DNA of 34,491 nucleotides, taken from Alphaproteobacteria bacterium (GTDB taxonomy: Bacteria; Pseudomonadota; Alphaproteobacteria; CAAHEQ01; UBA3637). A program made the translations under genes and the position numbers. The notes below the pieces were generated by a model that was given only the letters and a program-made list of their open reading frames with translations, was not told the origin of the DNA and did no database searches. The stretch lies in the NCBI GenBank assembly GCA_017962565.1, contig JAGCVC010000015.1, positions 1 through 34,491 of the forward strand. Reading direction: 5' to 3'. This document shows positions 1 to 9,038 of this stretch, piece by piece; positions within the stretch are counted from its first letter, which is position 1, and each line of letters begins with the position of its first letter.

Positions 1-593
1 AGAATTGTAGCCCCTGCTCTAATAGCTCGTGACACAGCGACCCGTTTGGATTGCCCCAAAGAAACACGAGCTCCCGTTGAGTTCTCACGACCGCCTAAAC
101 CAAAATCGGATAAAACCTTACGAGCATATTCATCCTGCTCTTTTTCTTCCTTTTTGACTTTTGGAAAAAGTGCTAACGCCTTTAGGGGGCTTTCTCCTGT
201 TTGGTTGGGTGAGGCAACCGTAATGTTATCTTTTAAAGTCTGTGTCTTAAACAAACGAACATCTTGCCACATACGCCCCATACCCTCACTGGAAAAGCGT
301 TCGGGTGAAAAATAAGTAAACGGGATAATAGCACGCCAAAAAGGACGAGGAAATAAAAAGTGTTCTACCTGTTGACCTGTTGCTAAAGTAATACGCCCTT
401 TGTCAGGCATCAAGTTCCCCGTTAAAATATTAATCAAAGTTGTTTTACCGGATCCGTTTTCTCCCTGCAACAACATCACTTCACCTTCACGGATTTCAAG
501 GCTGACATCTTTCAAAACTTCATTTCCGTCAAAAGCCTTACGAATATGGCTAGCTTTTAAAAGTATCTTATTTCTCGTTTTTGTTTTTTTCAT
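1..593 (-). CDS. livG: LivG-type ABC transporter ATPase, 3' end cut by window edge
   Basis: Energises a branched-chain amino-acid-type ABC importer on the cytoplasmic face of the inner membrane. The reading frame is open from ATG at 593 to the left edge (197 codons, no stop). Walker A GENGSGKT is at residues 44-51, a Q-loop in MWQDVRLF near 109-115, and the signature appears as VSLGQ at 177-181. The segment before VRLF matches the LivG pattern better than LivF. Walker B and the H-loop lie outside the window. It starts 13 bases after the broken binding-protein gene upstream and is the last visible gene of cluster A. The signature differs from the usual LSGGQ, which is common in LivG. The paired LivF is not seen and should lie to the left. 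Confidence 0.88.
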   Translation of the reverse strand, partial: MKKTKTRNKILLKASHIRKAFDGNEVLKDVSLEIREGEVMLLQGENGSGKTTLINILTGNLMPDKGRITLATGQQVEHFLFPRPFWRAIIPFTYFSPERFSSEGMGRMWQDVRLFKTQTLKDNITVASPNQTGESPLKALALFPKVKKEEKEQDEYARKVLSDFGLGGRENSTGARVSLGQSKRVAVSRAIRAGATI

Positions 594-606
594 CGCTTTT
601 ACTTTC

Positions 607-1668
607 TTATTCTACAGGAACAATTTCTCCATTTTTCCAAACACCCATTTGCATATTCTGATTGCTGTGCCCGTTTTTGTAGAAGTTTACAGTTGTAATA
701 TTTTCATACTTTCCTATTCTTTGAAACTCATCTTGAGTAAAAGGCACTCCATTTCTAAAAGCTTCATCAACATAAGTCAATGCATCATAAGCAATCATAT
801 CAGGATGAGAATTTAAATTTGTTTTATCAAATTTATCTTTATTTATAATTTTTGCAAAAGGAAGATATACTCCCTCTAAAGCACCATCCAATCTGTCATA
901 TGTATCTTTTCTTGCAACTACAGTATCTGAAACGATAAGACCTTCATATTTATACTGTTTTAACAATCTGAAGATATTTTCATACCCTGTTCCATAACCA
1001 ATTACGCCAATAGCATCCGGCTTATAAGATAATGCCTTTTGGACCAAATCTCTTACCTTAAATTCTTGAAGCGGATAGCTGTCAGAAAAAACTATCTTAT
1101 GTTCATCGTCCAAATATTAATCTTTTAAAACTTTAAATCCGCCATCGCCATAGGCATCTCCGACATATAAGACGGCAATTTTTGAAGCTTTTTGCTTTAA
1201 AAAACGTCCCATTGGTTCAAAAATGTCACTTCCCTTTGTGCTAAAATACTGAAAATTTTTCATATTCCCTTTTGCTTCTGGGCTTTGTGTTTCACAATAC
1301 ATTCCCAAGACAAAAATGTCTTTTTTATCAGTAATTGGTAAAATTGCATCAACAACTGTATCAACAAAGGCAACCACCAAATCAATCTTGCGCAATGCTA
1401 ATTGTTGGTGTAAAGCTGAAACAGCTACGCTTGGCATAGCTTGGGTATCAACAGAAATCCAATTAAATGATAAATTCGGATGTTGTTCTTTAAACCTATC
1501 CAAAGCTTTCTTCAAAGCATCTGATGCAGCACCTGCTCCCGTCAAATGGGCCATAACCAAAACATTTGGTTTTTCTTTCGAAATGGCTTGTTTTTCAGAA
1601 ATATTGTATTTATAACCAATCAAACCTATACATATAATAACAAGTAAAGCAATCCATATTTTTTTCAT
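607..1668 (-). pseudogene. Branched-chain amino-acid-type binding protein broken by an in-frame stop
   Basis: A family-typical Peripla_BP_6-like binding protein of about 353 codons is interrupted once. The N-terminal half (1117-1668) has the Lys-rich start, a hydrophobic segment and the first lobe, ending VLKD. A TAA follows at 1117-1119, and the same frame then continues with the second lobe, including the conserved KPDAIGVIGYGTGYENIF stretch, to a normal TAA at 607. No frameshift is present, only the one stop. A TTG at 1111-1113 could let the second half restart, but it would lack a signal sequence. It lies between livM and livG, the same place held by an intact binding protein in cluster B. 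A sequencing error is the main alternative. Confidence 0.85.
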
Positions 1669-1678
1669 TTTATTTCCC

Positions 1679-2578
1679 CTAATCTATTTTGTAGTTACCC
1701 AAAAGTCCGTTTGGTCTGAAACGTACCATCAACACTAACAATAGCCCATAAAGCATAATCCTGACTTCTGCTGCTACCGTATCGGGAATGGACAACATAC
1801 GCAGACATTCCGGCATTGCCAACAATAAGGCTGTTCCAAGCAACGGCCCTATCATGTTACCGCTACCACCGACCAAAACCATTGACAACAACAAAATGGA
1901 TTGATCCATTGTTGCTAAATTCGGATCGATATAAGATACGTAACTGGCATAAACAGCTCCGGCAATTGATGCCATTGTGCAAGCGATTAAAACGGCTTCC
2001 AATTTGAAAAACTGCACTTTTTTACCCAAATTACGAGTAGATAATTCATCATCTCGCATACAATTTAACACGCGCCCCCATGGTGATCTTAACAATGTAC
2101 GCGTCATCCATGCAAAAAACGCCAATAAAACCAAACTGAACGCGGCGATCAAATACATATTATCAAGAGGGAAACCAAACAAAACCGGACGAGGAATACC
2201 CGATATTCCAAATGGTCCATTTGTTAAATTTTCCATAGAACCGACCGGTTCATTAGAGTTCACCCAATTGTACAACATACTGTAAATCAGAACTTGAATA
2301 GCAATTGATGCAACCACAAAGTAATCGCCCTTTAATTTCCAAGTCGGTAATGAAATCAGCAAACTGGATAATGCTCCAAAAACAATTGCAAAGCCAAATG
2401 CTGCTACAGGTGAAAAACCATATGCAAAAGTAGCCAATGCATAAGTATAAGCCCCGCCTGCAAAAAATGCCGCATGAGCCATTGTCATTAAACCACATGC
2501 TCCAACCAAAATATTCAGCGATAAAGCCAATGTTCCGTAAATACCAAAATATGTTAATAAATGATAAAAGTAATTCAT
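1679..2578 (-). CDS. livM: LivM-type ABC transporter permease
   Basis: One of the two membrane subunits that form the translocation path of cluster A. The protein has 299 residues and about eight to ten hydrophobic segments. It carries the family's early GACGLMTMAHAAFFAGGAY stretch (residues 27-45), a cytoplasmic-loop region with WGRVLNCMRDDE, the VGGSGNMIGPLLG loop and the C-terminal RFRPNGLLG. The start overlaps the stop of the preceding binding-protein gene by four bases (ATGA), so translation is probably coupled. It pairs with the LivH at 8043-8915, from which it is separated by five binding-protein genes. Confidence 0.92.
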   Translation of the reverse strand: MNYFYHLLTYFGIYGTLALSLNILVGACGLMTMAHAAFFAGGAYTYALATFAYGFSPVAAFGFAIVFGALSSLLISLPTWKLKGDYFVVASIAIQVLIYSMLYNWVNSNEPVGSMENLTNGPFGISGIPRPVLFGFPLDNMYLIAAFSLVLLAFFAWMTRTLLRSPWGRVLNCMRDDELSTRNLGKKVQFFKLEAVLIACTMASIAGAVYASYVSYIDPNLATMDQSILLLSMVLVGGSGNMIGPLLGTALLLAMPECLRMLSIPDTVAAEVRIMLYGLLLVLMVRFRPNGLLGNYKID

Positions 2579-3672
2579 TTTTCCCCACCTTCTTCCACAG
2601 GAACAAACTTTCCACCTTTTATAACTGACAAAATAAACGGATACGTACTGTTTCCGTTTTCCGTGAAAACAATATCACCGGAAATGCCATGCCATTTCCC
2701 CATTTTCATAAATTCACTTTGATTAAAAGGAATGTTATTTGCAACAAAATAACTGATAACATCCATAATATCCCAAACGTTAATAGGGAATGTATATAAT
2801 TCCAAATCATTTTTCTTCAAAATATCTGCAACTTGAGGATATTCCTGGTAGATACGTTCTGTTGGCATAACAGAAGTATACACACCATCTGCATTGTCTT
2901 CTAACATAGCAACCACAGATGGAGTCCTTAATGCTGCATCGGCCAATATCACCCCAGGATATTCTTGCGTTTTTAATTCTTTAATGACATTTATAAAACC
3001 GATTGTAGGCGGGCTGATTACAAAAATAACGTCCGTTTTATAAGAAATAGCTTTTAAAACAACAATCTTCATATCCAATTCTTTTGTATCAAAGGCCAAT
3101 TTTTCGACAACAACCGCTCCGTTTTTTTCTAATGTTCCCTTGGTTTTATCCGCACCGGTATGACCAGCTGTATCATTTGAATGCATGATAACAACAGTTT
3201 GCCCTTTTTTTACGGAATCAATAAGAGGTTTATTCATATCTGCTGAACCATAGCTGATACGTTGAAATTCTTTATATGTCCCGTCTTCTTCCTGTGTTGA
3301 AGGTGACAAAATCATAAAGCCGTTCATGGCTTTTAACTGTGGAACAATCGGATGACACATACCTCCTGTTGGGCAGATAAAAAGTGGTTGTTTATCTGAC
3401 ATCGCTATGCGTTGCGCTAAAGTTAAACTTTTTGTTGCATCAGATTCATTGTCAAAAAATTCCAATTCAAATGGCGCATCTGGATGGTTTTGCATCCAAA
3501 CTTCCATGGTCTTTTTTTCTTCTTTCCCTTGAAATGACAAATTGCCCGTAACCGGTAAAATTGCATATACTTTCTTTTTTCCGTTGTCCACCCGTTGTTC
3601 GGATCGATAAGCATTATATCCTACAGCAAAAATACACAATGCGATAAATAAAACAATCAAAACTTTTTTCAT
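2575..3672 (-). CDS. Branched-chain amino-acid-type ABC substrate-binding protein
   Basis: Expected to capture a small solute in the periplasm and hand it to LivH/LivM; the ligand is unknown. The protein has 365 residues. MKK is followed by a hydrophobic stretch to about residue 19 with no clear signal-peptidase site or lipobox, so it may stay membrane-tethered. LPVTG (39-43) opens lobe 1. C100 and C106 (C-X5-C) flank the predicted first-lobe ligand loop and recur in the paralog at 4742-5848. The last ~60 residues are almost identical to that paralog. It has ATGA overlaps with both neighbours. The final codons for GGEK supply GGGGAA as the ribosome site of livM. Confidence 0.92.
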   Translation of the reverse strand: MKKVLIVLFIALCIFAVGYNAYRSEQRVDNGKKKVYAILPVTGNLSFQGKEEKKTMEVWMQNHPDAPFELEFFDNESDATKSLTLAQRIAMSDKQPLFICPTGGMCHPIVPQLKAMNGFMILSPSTQEEDGTYKEFQRISYGSADMNKPLIDSVKKGQTVVIMHSNDTAGHTGADKTKGTLEKNGAVVVEKLAFDTKELDMKIVVLKAISYKTDVIFVISPPTIGFINVIKELKTQEYPGVILADAALRTPSVVAMLEDNADGVYTSVMPTERIYQEYPQVADILKKNDLELYTFPINVWDIMDVISYFVANNIPFNQSEFMKMGKWHGISGDIVFTENGNSTYPFILSVIKGGKFVPVEEGGEK

Positions 3673-4745
3673 TTTTCCTCGCTTTCTACCGGAATGACTT
3701 CTTTATTTTGATTAAATTTGAACATCTTTTGTTTTAAAATAGCATCTCTGTCTTTGTCAAAAACAATTTTACCAGTTAAACCATTGAAATTCAGATTTTC
3801 TATTGCCTTGCCTACTTCTTCCGGAGTTTTATCTTTTGCCTGTGCAACGGCTTTCATAAACATATCCATTGTATCGTAAGCATAAAATGTTTCATAACCC
3901 ACAGATATTTTATTGTTGTTTTGGAACATGTTATAATTAGGAATCTCCATTATAAATTCAGGTTGTCTGAAAACGACATCTTTGAGTTGGGAATATGGTA
4001 AATCATTCAACTGCAACGTATTAAAACCTAACAATAACGGAATATTCCATGCTGTATCTTTATGGTGAATGATAGAGCGAAAATGAGGAGCATAACCATT
4101 CACTAAAATGGCTTCTACCTTTTCGCGTTTAATCCTTTCTAACAAAATACGGAAATCTTTTTCATCAGTATTGAATAACTCTTCATAAATTGTGACATCC
4201 GGTAATAAGGCTTGCAGGTGTTTGATGCAACCTTCATAAGTTGCCATCATAGCAGTCAAAACGCCCAATTTTTTGTATCCTTTTTGTTTTACATATTCTG
4301 CGACACCTTCCATTTCCTGAATGGCTGTTGGATAAATCCGATAGGCCAAAGGATAACTTTTTGTTTGATTTGGCATCATGGTAATTGTGAACACAAAAGG
4401 TTTATCCGGTTGTGTTTCTAAAACAGATAGAACAGCATTAGTTTGTGCTGTTGTAGAAGTGTAAAAGAATTTATCACCCATAGCTAAATGTCTTTGTAAA
4501 ATAGTAATGGCCATTGTAGCATTCCCGTGAGTATCTTCAAAAATCAACTCTACATCATCTTTATTCGGGGCGTTTTTATATGCTTCCTCAATGCCCAACT
4601 TTTCTTCTTGTCCTAAATAGCCGACAGAATCAGATAACGGAGCCATCACAACAAAGCGTAATTTTCCAGTGTGTTGTTGTCTGTTAAAGAAAACAACAAA
4701 CCCGATAAAGACGATTAAAAGGATGAAACCAAAAATCTTTTTCAT
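3669..4745 (-). CDS. Branched-chain amino-acid-type ABC substrate-binding protein, divergent member
   Basis: The protein has 358 residues. N-terminal MKK plus a hydrophobic segment to about residue 20 (ending VVFF) is followed by a mature domain that begins FVVMAPLSDSVGYLGQEEK. It is the most divergent binding protein of cluster A: it has neither the GYNAYRSEQ juxtamembrane stretch nor the Cys pair of its neighbours. It carries the EAILVNGYAPHFRSIIHH variant of the usual GYG motif and ends VIPVESEEK. Family assignment rests on length, position, two-lobe layout and the NGLTGKIVFD C-terminal motif. ATGA overlaps join it to the genes on both sides. Its ligand probably differs from theirs. Confidence 0.87.
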   Translation of the reverse strand: MKKIFGFILLIVFIGFVVFFNRQQHTGKLRFVVMAPLSDSVGYLGQEEKLGIEEAYKNAPNKDDVELIFEDTHGNATMAITILQRHLAMGDKFFYTSTTAQTNAVLSVLETQPDKPFVFTITMMPNQTKSYPLAYRIYPTAIQEMEGVAEYVKQKGYKKLGVLTAMMATYEGCIKHLQALLPDVTIYEELFNTDEKDFRILLERIKREKVEAILVNGYAPHFRSIIHHKDTAWNIPLLLGFNTLQLNDLPYSQLKDVVFRQPEFIMEIPNYNMFQNNNKISVGYETFYAYDTMDMFMKAVAQAKDKTPEEVGKAIENLNFNGLTGKIVFDKDRDAILKQKMFKFNQNKEVIPVESEEK

Positions 4746-5848
4746 TTTTCCCCACCATCATCTGCCGGAACAAACTTTCCATCTTTTATAACAGACAAAA
4801 TAAACGGATACGAACTGTTTCCGTTTTCCGTGAAAACAATATCACCGGAAATGCCATGCCATTTCCCCATTTTTATAAATTCACTTTGATTAAAAGGAAT
4901 GTTATTTGCAACAAAATAATTTAAAATATTTAACGTATCCCAAACATTAATTGGGAAATTATACAACTCCAAACCATTATCTGTTAAAGCTTTTGCCACT
5001 TGCGGATATTCTTTATAAATCCGATCCGTTGACATAACAGGAACGTAAATTCCTTGGCTCTCATCTTCTGAAAAAAGTGAAATCAAAGAGGGAGTTCTCA
5101 ATGATGGATCTGCAAATATCATTCCCGGATATTCTTGTTCTTTTAATGTTTTTATTATTTTAACAAATCCCATACTCGGTCCCGCAGTAACAATAATAAC
5201 ATCCGGATTATAAGACATCGCTTTCATAACGATAAGCCTGTTATCTAATTCTTTATGCTCAAAAGCAATTTTTTCAATAATATCGATCCCTTTAGCTTGC
5301 AGATTATCACTGATAAGACGAGAACCACTATGTCCGGTTTCATCGTTTGAATGAATAATTATAACCTTTTGTCCCGGTTTGACGTATTCAATGAATGGTA
5401 AATTCATATCTAGATGGCTAAAGCTAATACGCTGAAAATTTTGAAAATCTTCCGTCTCTGCCCGAGGACTGGGAGATAAAATTAAAAAGCCATTAATAGA
5501 AGGTAAAACAGGAAGTAAAGGACGACACAAACCGGACACTCCGCACATAAAAAGTGGTTGAGTATCGCTAAATGAAATTTGTTTGGCTATGTTTATAGTT
5601 TGATTCGGATCGGATTGATTGTCATAAAATTGAACTTCCATCGGCATATTGGGATGATTCTGAGTATAAACTTCTACTGTCTTTTTTACCTCTTTTCCCA
5701 CTGATGCCATTGTACCTGTTAAAGGTAAAATTGCATATACTTTCTTTTTTCCGTTATCCGCATGCTGCTCGGAACGATAGGCATTATATCCAACCGCAAA
5801 GATACATATAATAACAAATAAAGCAATTAGTATTTTCTTTATCATCAT
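4742..5848 (-). CDS. Branched-chain amino-acid-type ABC substrate-binding protein
   Basis: The protein has 368 residues. It is a close paralog of the protein at 2575-3672: both share the GYNAYRSEQ juxtamembrane stretch, a C-X5-C pair (C102, C108 here), the HSNDxxGHxG segment in the interlobe region and a nearly identical C-terminus (FNQSEFxKMGKWHGISGDIV). Two ATGs stand in tandem; the first (5846-5848) overlaps the upstream TGA and is used here. Its own stop again overlaps the next ATG, and the preceding GGT-GGG-GAA codons form a strong ribosome site. The first-lobe sequence differs clearly from its paralog, so the two may bind different ligands. Confidence 0.92.
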   Translation of the reverse strand: MMIKKILIALFVIICIFAVGYNAYRSEQHADNGKKKVYAILPLTGTMASVGKEVKKTVEVYTQNHPNMPMEVQFYDNQSDPNQTINIAKQISFSDTQPLFMCGVSGLCRPLLPVLPSINGFLILSPSPRAETEDFQNFQRISFSHLDMNLPFIEYVKPGQKVIIIHSNDETGHSGSRLISDNLQAKGIDIIEKIAFEHKELDNRLIVMKAMSYNPDVIIVTAGPSMGFVKIIKTLKEQEYPGMIFADPSLRTPSLISLFSEDESQGIYVPVMSTDRIYKEYPQVAKALTDNGLELYNFPINVWDTLNILNYFVANNIPFNQSEFIKMGKWHGISGDIVFTENGNSSYPFILSVIKDGKFVPADDGGEK

Positions 5849-6948
5849 TTTTTACTTTCTTGTACTGGAAGTATTTTTCCTTCTTTAATTATTGCCATTA
5901 CATACGGATAACTTGTATCCCCTAATTTTGTAAACTTAAACTTACCTGAAATATCATCAAATTCTTTTATTTTTAAGAAATTTTCCTGAGTAAACTCAAT
6001 ATTTTTTGAAATCATATCATCAATCAAAGCGGAAGTTGCATATCCTTCTATCGCCACCCAAGAAGGATATAAATTGTTTTCTTGAGCAAATTTTCTAAAT
6101 TTTCTTCCTGCCTCTGTTTGCGGATCATCCAAATGAGCATCCATCGTCATAAAAATCACATTTTCCGAAACATCTCCCAGAGCATTTAAAACAAAATCTT
6201 GGCCAAAAGTAATTCCGGTAAAAATTTGTCCAGTATAGTTTTGTCTTTTCAATTCTCTAAAAATATTTAAAAATGCAGGAACTGCCGCACCGACAACAAC
6301 AATGGATTCAGGATTTTTTTCTAATATCTTTTGGACAATAATCCGTACATCCGCATTCTTTTCATCATACTCTTCTTGTATAAAATCTATTTCTTCTTTT
6401 AAATTCGTTTTAAAAATATCTCTATTTAAAATACCATATTCACTGTTTGCATAGAACACACCAGCATTTGAATAATGATTGGAAATATAATCAGCTACAT
6501 TTTTCATTTCCTCGCCATTAAGCACTGAAAATACGAGGTAATTATGATAAGCATCTAAACTCTTTGAATGTGCGCCTCCGATAAAAACAGTAAAACCATT
6601 TTGCTTTTCCACAAAAGGAACAATTGCATTACCGACAACCGTCCCGGCAGTCACAACGAGTGGCTTTTCTTCACCTATAACCTTTTGTTGTAATGCTGTA
6701 AGGGATAAAGATCCTTGAAATTGTCCGTCAATGTACACAACATCATACGAAGCATTTGGATGTTGTTTTTGATACAATTGCATTGCTCGTTGCTGTAATT
6801 GCCCACACTGCCCTATCGGTCCTGTCAAAGGTAAAACCGCATAAACCGTTCTTTTTCCAACTACTTTTTGTTTTTCAGATTGGTACGCGTTATATCCGAT
6901 TGCAGAAATACATATTACAATTAATAATCCAATTAATATCTTTTTCAT
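5845..6948 (-). CDS. Branched-chain amino-acid-type ABC substrate-binding protein
   Basis: The protein has 367 residues, with an MKK start, a hydrophobic segment, GYNAYQSEKQ and then YAVLPLTGPIGQCGQ at the start of lobe 1. The typical interlobe motif is present as NPESIVVVGAAVPAFLNIFRELK, and the C-terminal DDISGKFKF block is conserved. The first-lobe ligand loop reads VVTAGTVVGNAIVP, closer to the broken protein at 607-1668 and to 6945-8030 than to the C-X5-C pair. It ends ESKK, so its 3' end gives only a weak AAGAAAG ribosome site for the next gene, unlike the other junctions in this operon. ATGA overlaps occur at both ends. Confidence 0.91.
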   Translation of the reverse strand: MKKILIGLLIVICISAIGYNAYQSEKQKVVGKRTVYAVLPLTGPIGQCGQLQQRAMQLYQKQHPNASYDVVYIDGQFQGSLSLTALQQKVIGEEKPLVVTAGTVVGNAIVPFVEKQNGFTVFIGGAHSKSLDAYHNYLVFSVLNGEEMKNVADYISNHYSNAGVFYANSEYGILNRDIFKTNLKEEIDFIQEEYDEKNADVRIIVQKILEKNPESIVVVGAAVPAFLNIFRELKRQNYTGQIFTGITFGQDFVLNALGDVSENVIFMTMDAHLDDPQTEAGRKFRKFAQENNLYPSWVAIEGYATSALIDDMISKNIEFTQENFLKIKEFDDISGKFKFTKLGDTSYPYVMAIIKEGKILPVQESKK

Positions 6949-8030
6949 TTTTCCCCGCTTTCAATAATATCAAATTGTCCATTTTTAAATGGAATAAGTT
7001 CGTATTCTATCGATGATTTACCATCTCCTAAAAATGTTATATTATTCATTCCGGACCAACTTCCCAATTGTTTAAAAACATTTTGAGTAAATGACAAGTT
7101 ATTTTTCATAAAATAATCTATAATACTTAAAGAGTCATAGGATTGTTTTGTAGTATAAGACAGATATGAATTTTTATTTGCCAATTTCTGTTCAAATTCA
7201 GATAACTGCTTATTATGTATATTTGTTTTACTGATGATGGCTTCTACATCCATATTCAAATCTTTTACAACTTCATTTAAAAATTTATTTTCAAAAGCCA
7301 AGTCCGCTATAATTCTTCCGGAAAAATTATTCTTTAATTCTTTTAAAACATTTTGATACATAATACCTGGTGTCATTAAAATAACAACGGCATCGGGGTT
7401 ATTCATCAGTAATTTTTGTGTTTCCAGACGAATATCCTGTTGATTAGCGGGAAAAGCAACAGAGTAAACCTGAATATCTGAATTTAAATGTTTTATCAAA
7501 TAATTTTTTTGTTGTTCTCCAAATTCATCCAAGCTCGAAACAATAGCAACAGATTGGTAATTTTGGTTAATTTTATTCGCAATCGGTTGCACGACATCAT
7601 TTAAAGAATAGCTTAAATTCTGAGCATTAGAATATCCTTCAACAATGGGATTGAATGTAATAATGGAAAAATTAAATCCTTCACGATTTTTCATAACAGG
7701 AAATACAACATTAGCAAAAATACTTCCGATTGTTATGGTGATTGGATGATCATCATTTATTGTTTTTTGTTGAATTCCGGTAACCGCCTTATCCGGACGA
7801 CTTTCATTATCTACATAAACCAAATCAAAAGAAGCATCCGGATGCATTTCCATCCAACTGTCCATAGCCGCTTTTACATGCTTTCCTGCCTCTGCAATTG
7901 GACCAGTCAGTTGAACAACAACATAAACTTTTCTTTTTCCTTCATTTACTTGTTGTTTTGATTGGTAGGCATTATACCCCACCGCAACTACACATATAAT
8001 AACAAATAAAACAATCAAAACTTTTTTCAT
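6945..8030 (-). CDS. Branched-chain amino-acid-type ABC substrate-binding protein, first of the cluster A series
   Basis: The protein has 361 residues and is the first of five binding proteins after livH, 12 bases downstream of it. The N-terminus (MKKVLIVLFVIICVVAVGYNAYQSKQQ) is of the cluster A type. Lobe 1 opens VVVQLTGPIAEAGK and is followed by a TITIGSIFANVVFP ligand loop. The usual glycine-rich interlobe motif is altered to DAVVILMTPGIMYQNVLKELK, and the C-terminal region (SWSGMNNITF) is weakly conserved, so it is a diverged member. It ends ESGEK; the GGG-GAA codons serve as the ribosome site of the next gene, whose ATG overlaps the stop. Confidence 0.9.
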   Translation of the reverse strand: MKKVLIVLFVIICVVAVGYNAYQSKQQVNEGKRKVYVVVQLTGPIAEAGKHVKAAMDSWMEMHPDASFDLVYVDNESRPDKAVTGIQQKTINDDHPITITIGSIFANVVFPVMKNREGFNFSIITFNPIVEGYSNAQNLSYSLNDVVQPIANKINQNYQSVAIVSSLDEFGEQQKNYLIKHLNSDIQVYSVAFPANQQDIRLETQKLLMNNPDAVVILMTPGIMYQNVLKELKNNFSGRIIADLAFENKFLNEVVKDLNMDVEAIISKTNIHNKQLSEFEQKLANKNSYLSYTTKQSYDSLSIIDYFMKNNLSFTQNVFKQLGSWSGMNNITFLGDGKSSIEYELIPFKNGQFDIIESGEK

Positions 8031-8042
8031 TAATGCTTCTTT

Positions 8043-8915
8043 TTACTTCTCTTCGGCTTCCAAACGGGTTTGACCACCTAATAATCCGTTTGGACGGAAC
8101 AACAAGAAACCTGCTAAAATCACAAAAGTAATCGTATCTTGCCAACGTGCTGACCAAAGCCACACAACTTCCGCACGTAACAAACCTAATATCAACCCAC
8201 CGAGCAAAGTACCGATAAAACTTTTCTTACCTCCGATAATTGTTGCAATTACGGCCAACAAAAAAGCATTCATACCGACGTAAGGGTCAAATCCCAAATC
8301 ATATGCTGACAATATACCGGCAAAACCGCCCATAGCACCAGACAATGCAAAAGACAAAAGTCTTAAATGGTTGATATCGTATCCCAACAACGCCATTTGT
8401 GTAGGGTTATCAGCAAGTCCTCGAAAAAACAAACCTAAGTTACTTCTTTTCAACCACAGGAAAAATCCGCCAACAACCAAGGATGCTCCCAGCAAGTTAA
8501 TAATCTGAGATAAAGCAATCGTTAAATCACCAATGTGGTAAGTTGTATCTATACCTGTTTTTAAGATTTTTGGCTCATTTCCCCAAATAATAGCAATCGT
8601 TTGAACCATAATCATGTAAATACCCAAACTGGAAATCAAATGTGAACCATGCGAAGCATTATGCTTTGTTAAAATTCTGTGATTTAACAATTCACAAAGA
8701 ACAGAGATCACGGCTCCGGCAACAACGCTGATAACAATTGCCCAAGTCACCGAAAAACCGCTTTTTATCATTTGCCATGTCAAATACGCACAGCCGACAT
8801 AAATCCCGGATAAAGAAATATAAAAGATTTTTGTTGGCACATACACAACCGTGTATGCTATTGCAAGCAATGCAATTACCATTCCATTACAAAGTCCGTT
8901 TAGTAATATTTGCAT
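8043..8915 (-). CDS. livH: LivH-type ABC transporter permease, first gene of the cluster A operon
   Basis: The protein has 290 residues and about eight hydrophobic segments. It forms the membrane channel with LivM. The N-terminal LLNGLCNGMVIALLAIAYTVVY, the cytoplasmic RGLADNPTQMALLGYD loop (about 165-180), the ALSGAMGGFAGIL segment and the C-terminal FRPNGLLGG are LivH hallmarks. AGAGG precedes the ATG by about eight bases, and a consensus promoter (8958-8986) stands just upstream. It is therefore the head of an operon that runs through five binding proteins, livM, the broken binding protein and livG. Confidence 0.93.
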   Translation of the reverse strand: MQILLNGLCNGMVIALLAIAYTVVYVPTKIFYISLSGIYVGCAYLTWQMIKSGFSVTWAIVISVVAGAVISVLCELLNHRILTKHNASHGSHLISSLGIYMIMVQTIAIIWGNEPKILKTGIDTTYHIGDLTIALSQIINLLGASLVVGGFFLWLKRSNLGLFFRGLADNPTQMALLGYDINHLRLLSFALSGAMGGFAGILSAYDLGFDPYVGMNAFLLAVIATIIGGKKSFIGTLLGGLILGLLRAEVVWLWSARWQDTITFVILAGFLLFRPNGLLGGQTRLEAEEK

Positions 8916-8957
8916 ATTTAATTAACCTCTATTGAGATAACCCTTATTTTCCACTTG

Positions 8958-8986
8958 ATCTTAGTCTTTTTATTTGGTTGTGTCAA
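8958..8986 (-). promoter_or_regulatory. Sigma-70 promoter of the cluster A livH operon
   Basis: On the minus strand TTGACA (8981-8986) and TAAGAT (8958-8963) are separated by 17 bases. The -35 matches consensus fully and the -10 has one or two differences. Transcription would start near 8950, about 35 bases before the livH ATG. Confidence 0.75.
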
Positions 8987-8987
8987 T

Positions 8988-9009
8988 AAAAAACAGGATC
9001 ATTCCGTTT
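8988..9009 (-). terminator. Probable intrinsic terminator after the separate binding-protein gene
   Basis: Minus-strand hairpin AAACGGA / TCC(T)GTTT with a four-base loop and one bulge, followed by a run of six T (8988-8993). It sits 30 bases downstream of the stop at 9039 and directly ahead of the livH promoter, so it would separate the two transcription units. The stem is short. Confidence 0.5.
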
Positions 9010-9038
9010 AACTTTTTTGAATATTTTAAATACTTTTT

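Noticed and set aside
1111-1119. Stop-codon recoding to read through the TAA at 1117-1119
   Set aside because: TAA ends many intact genes here and TGA is used in ATGA overlaps, so no altered code is supported; a mutation or sequence error is simpler.
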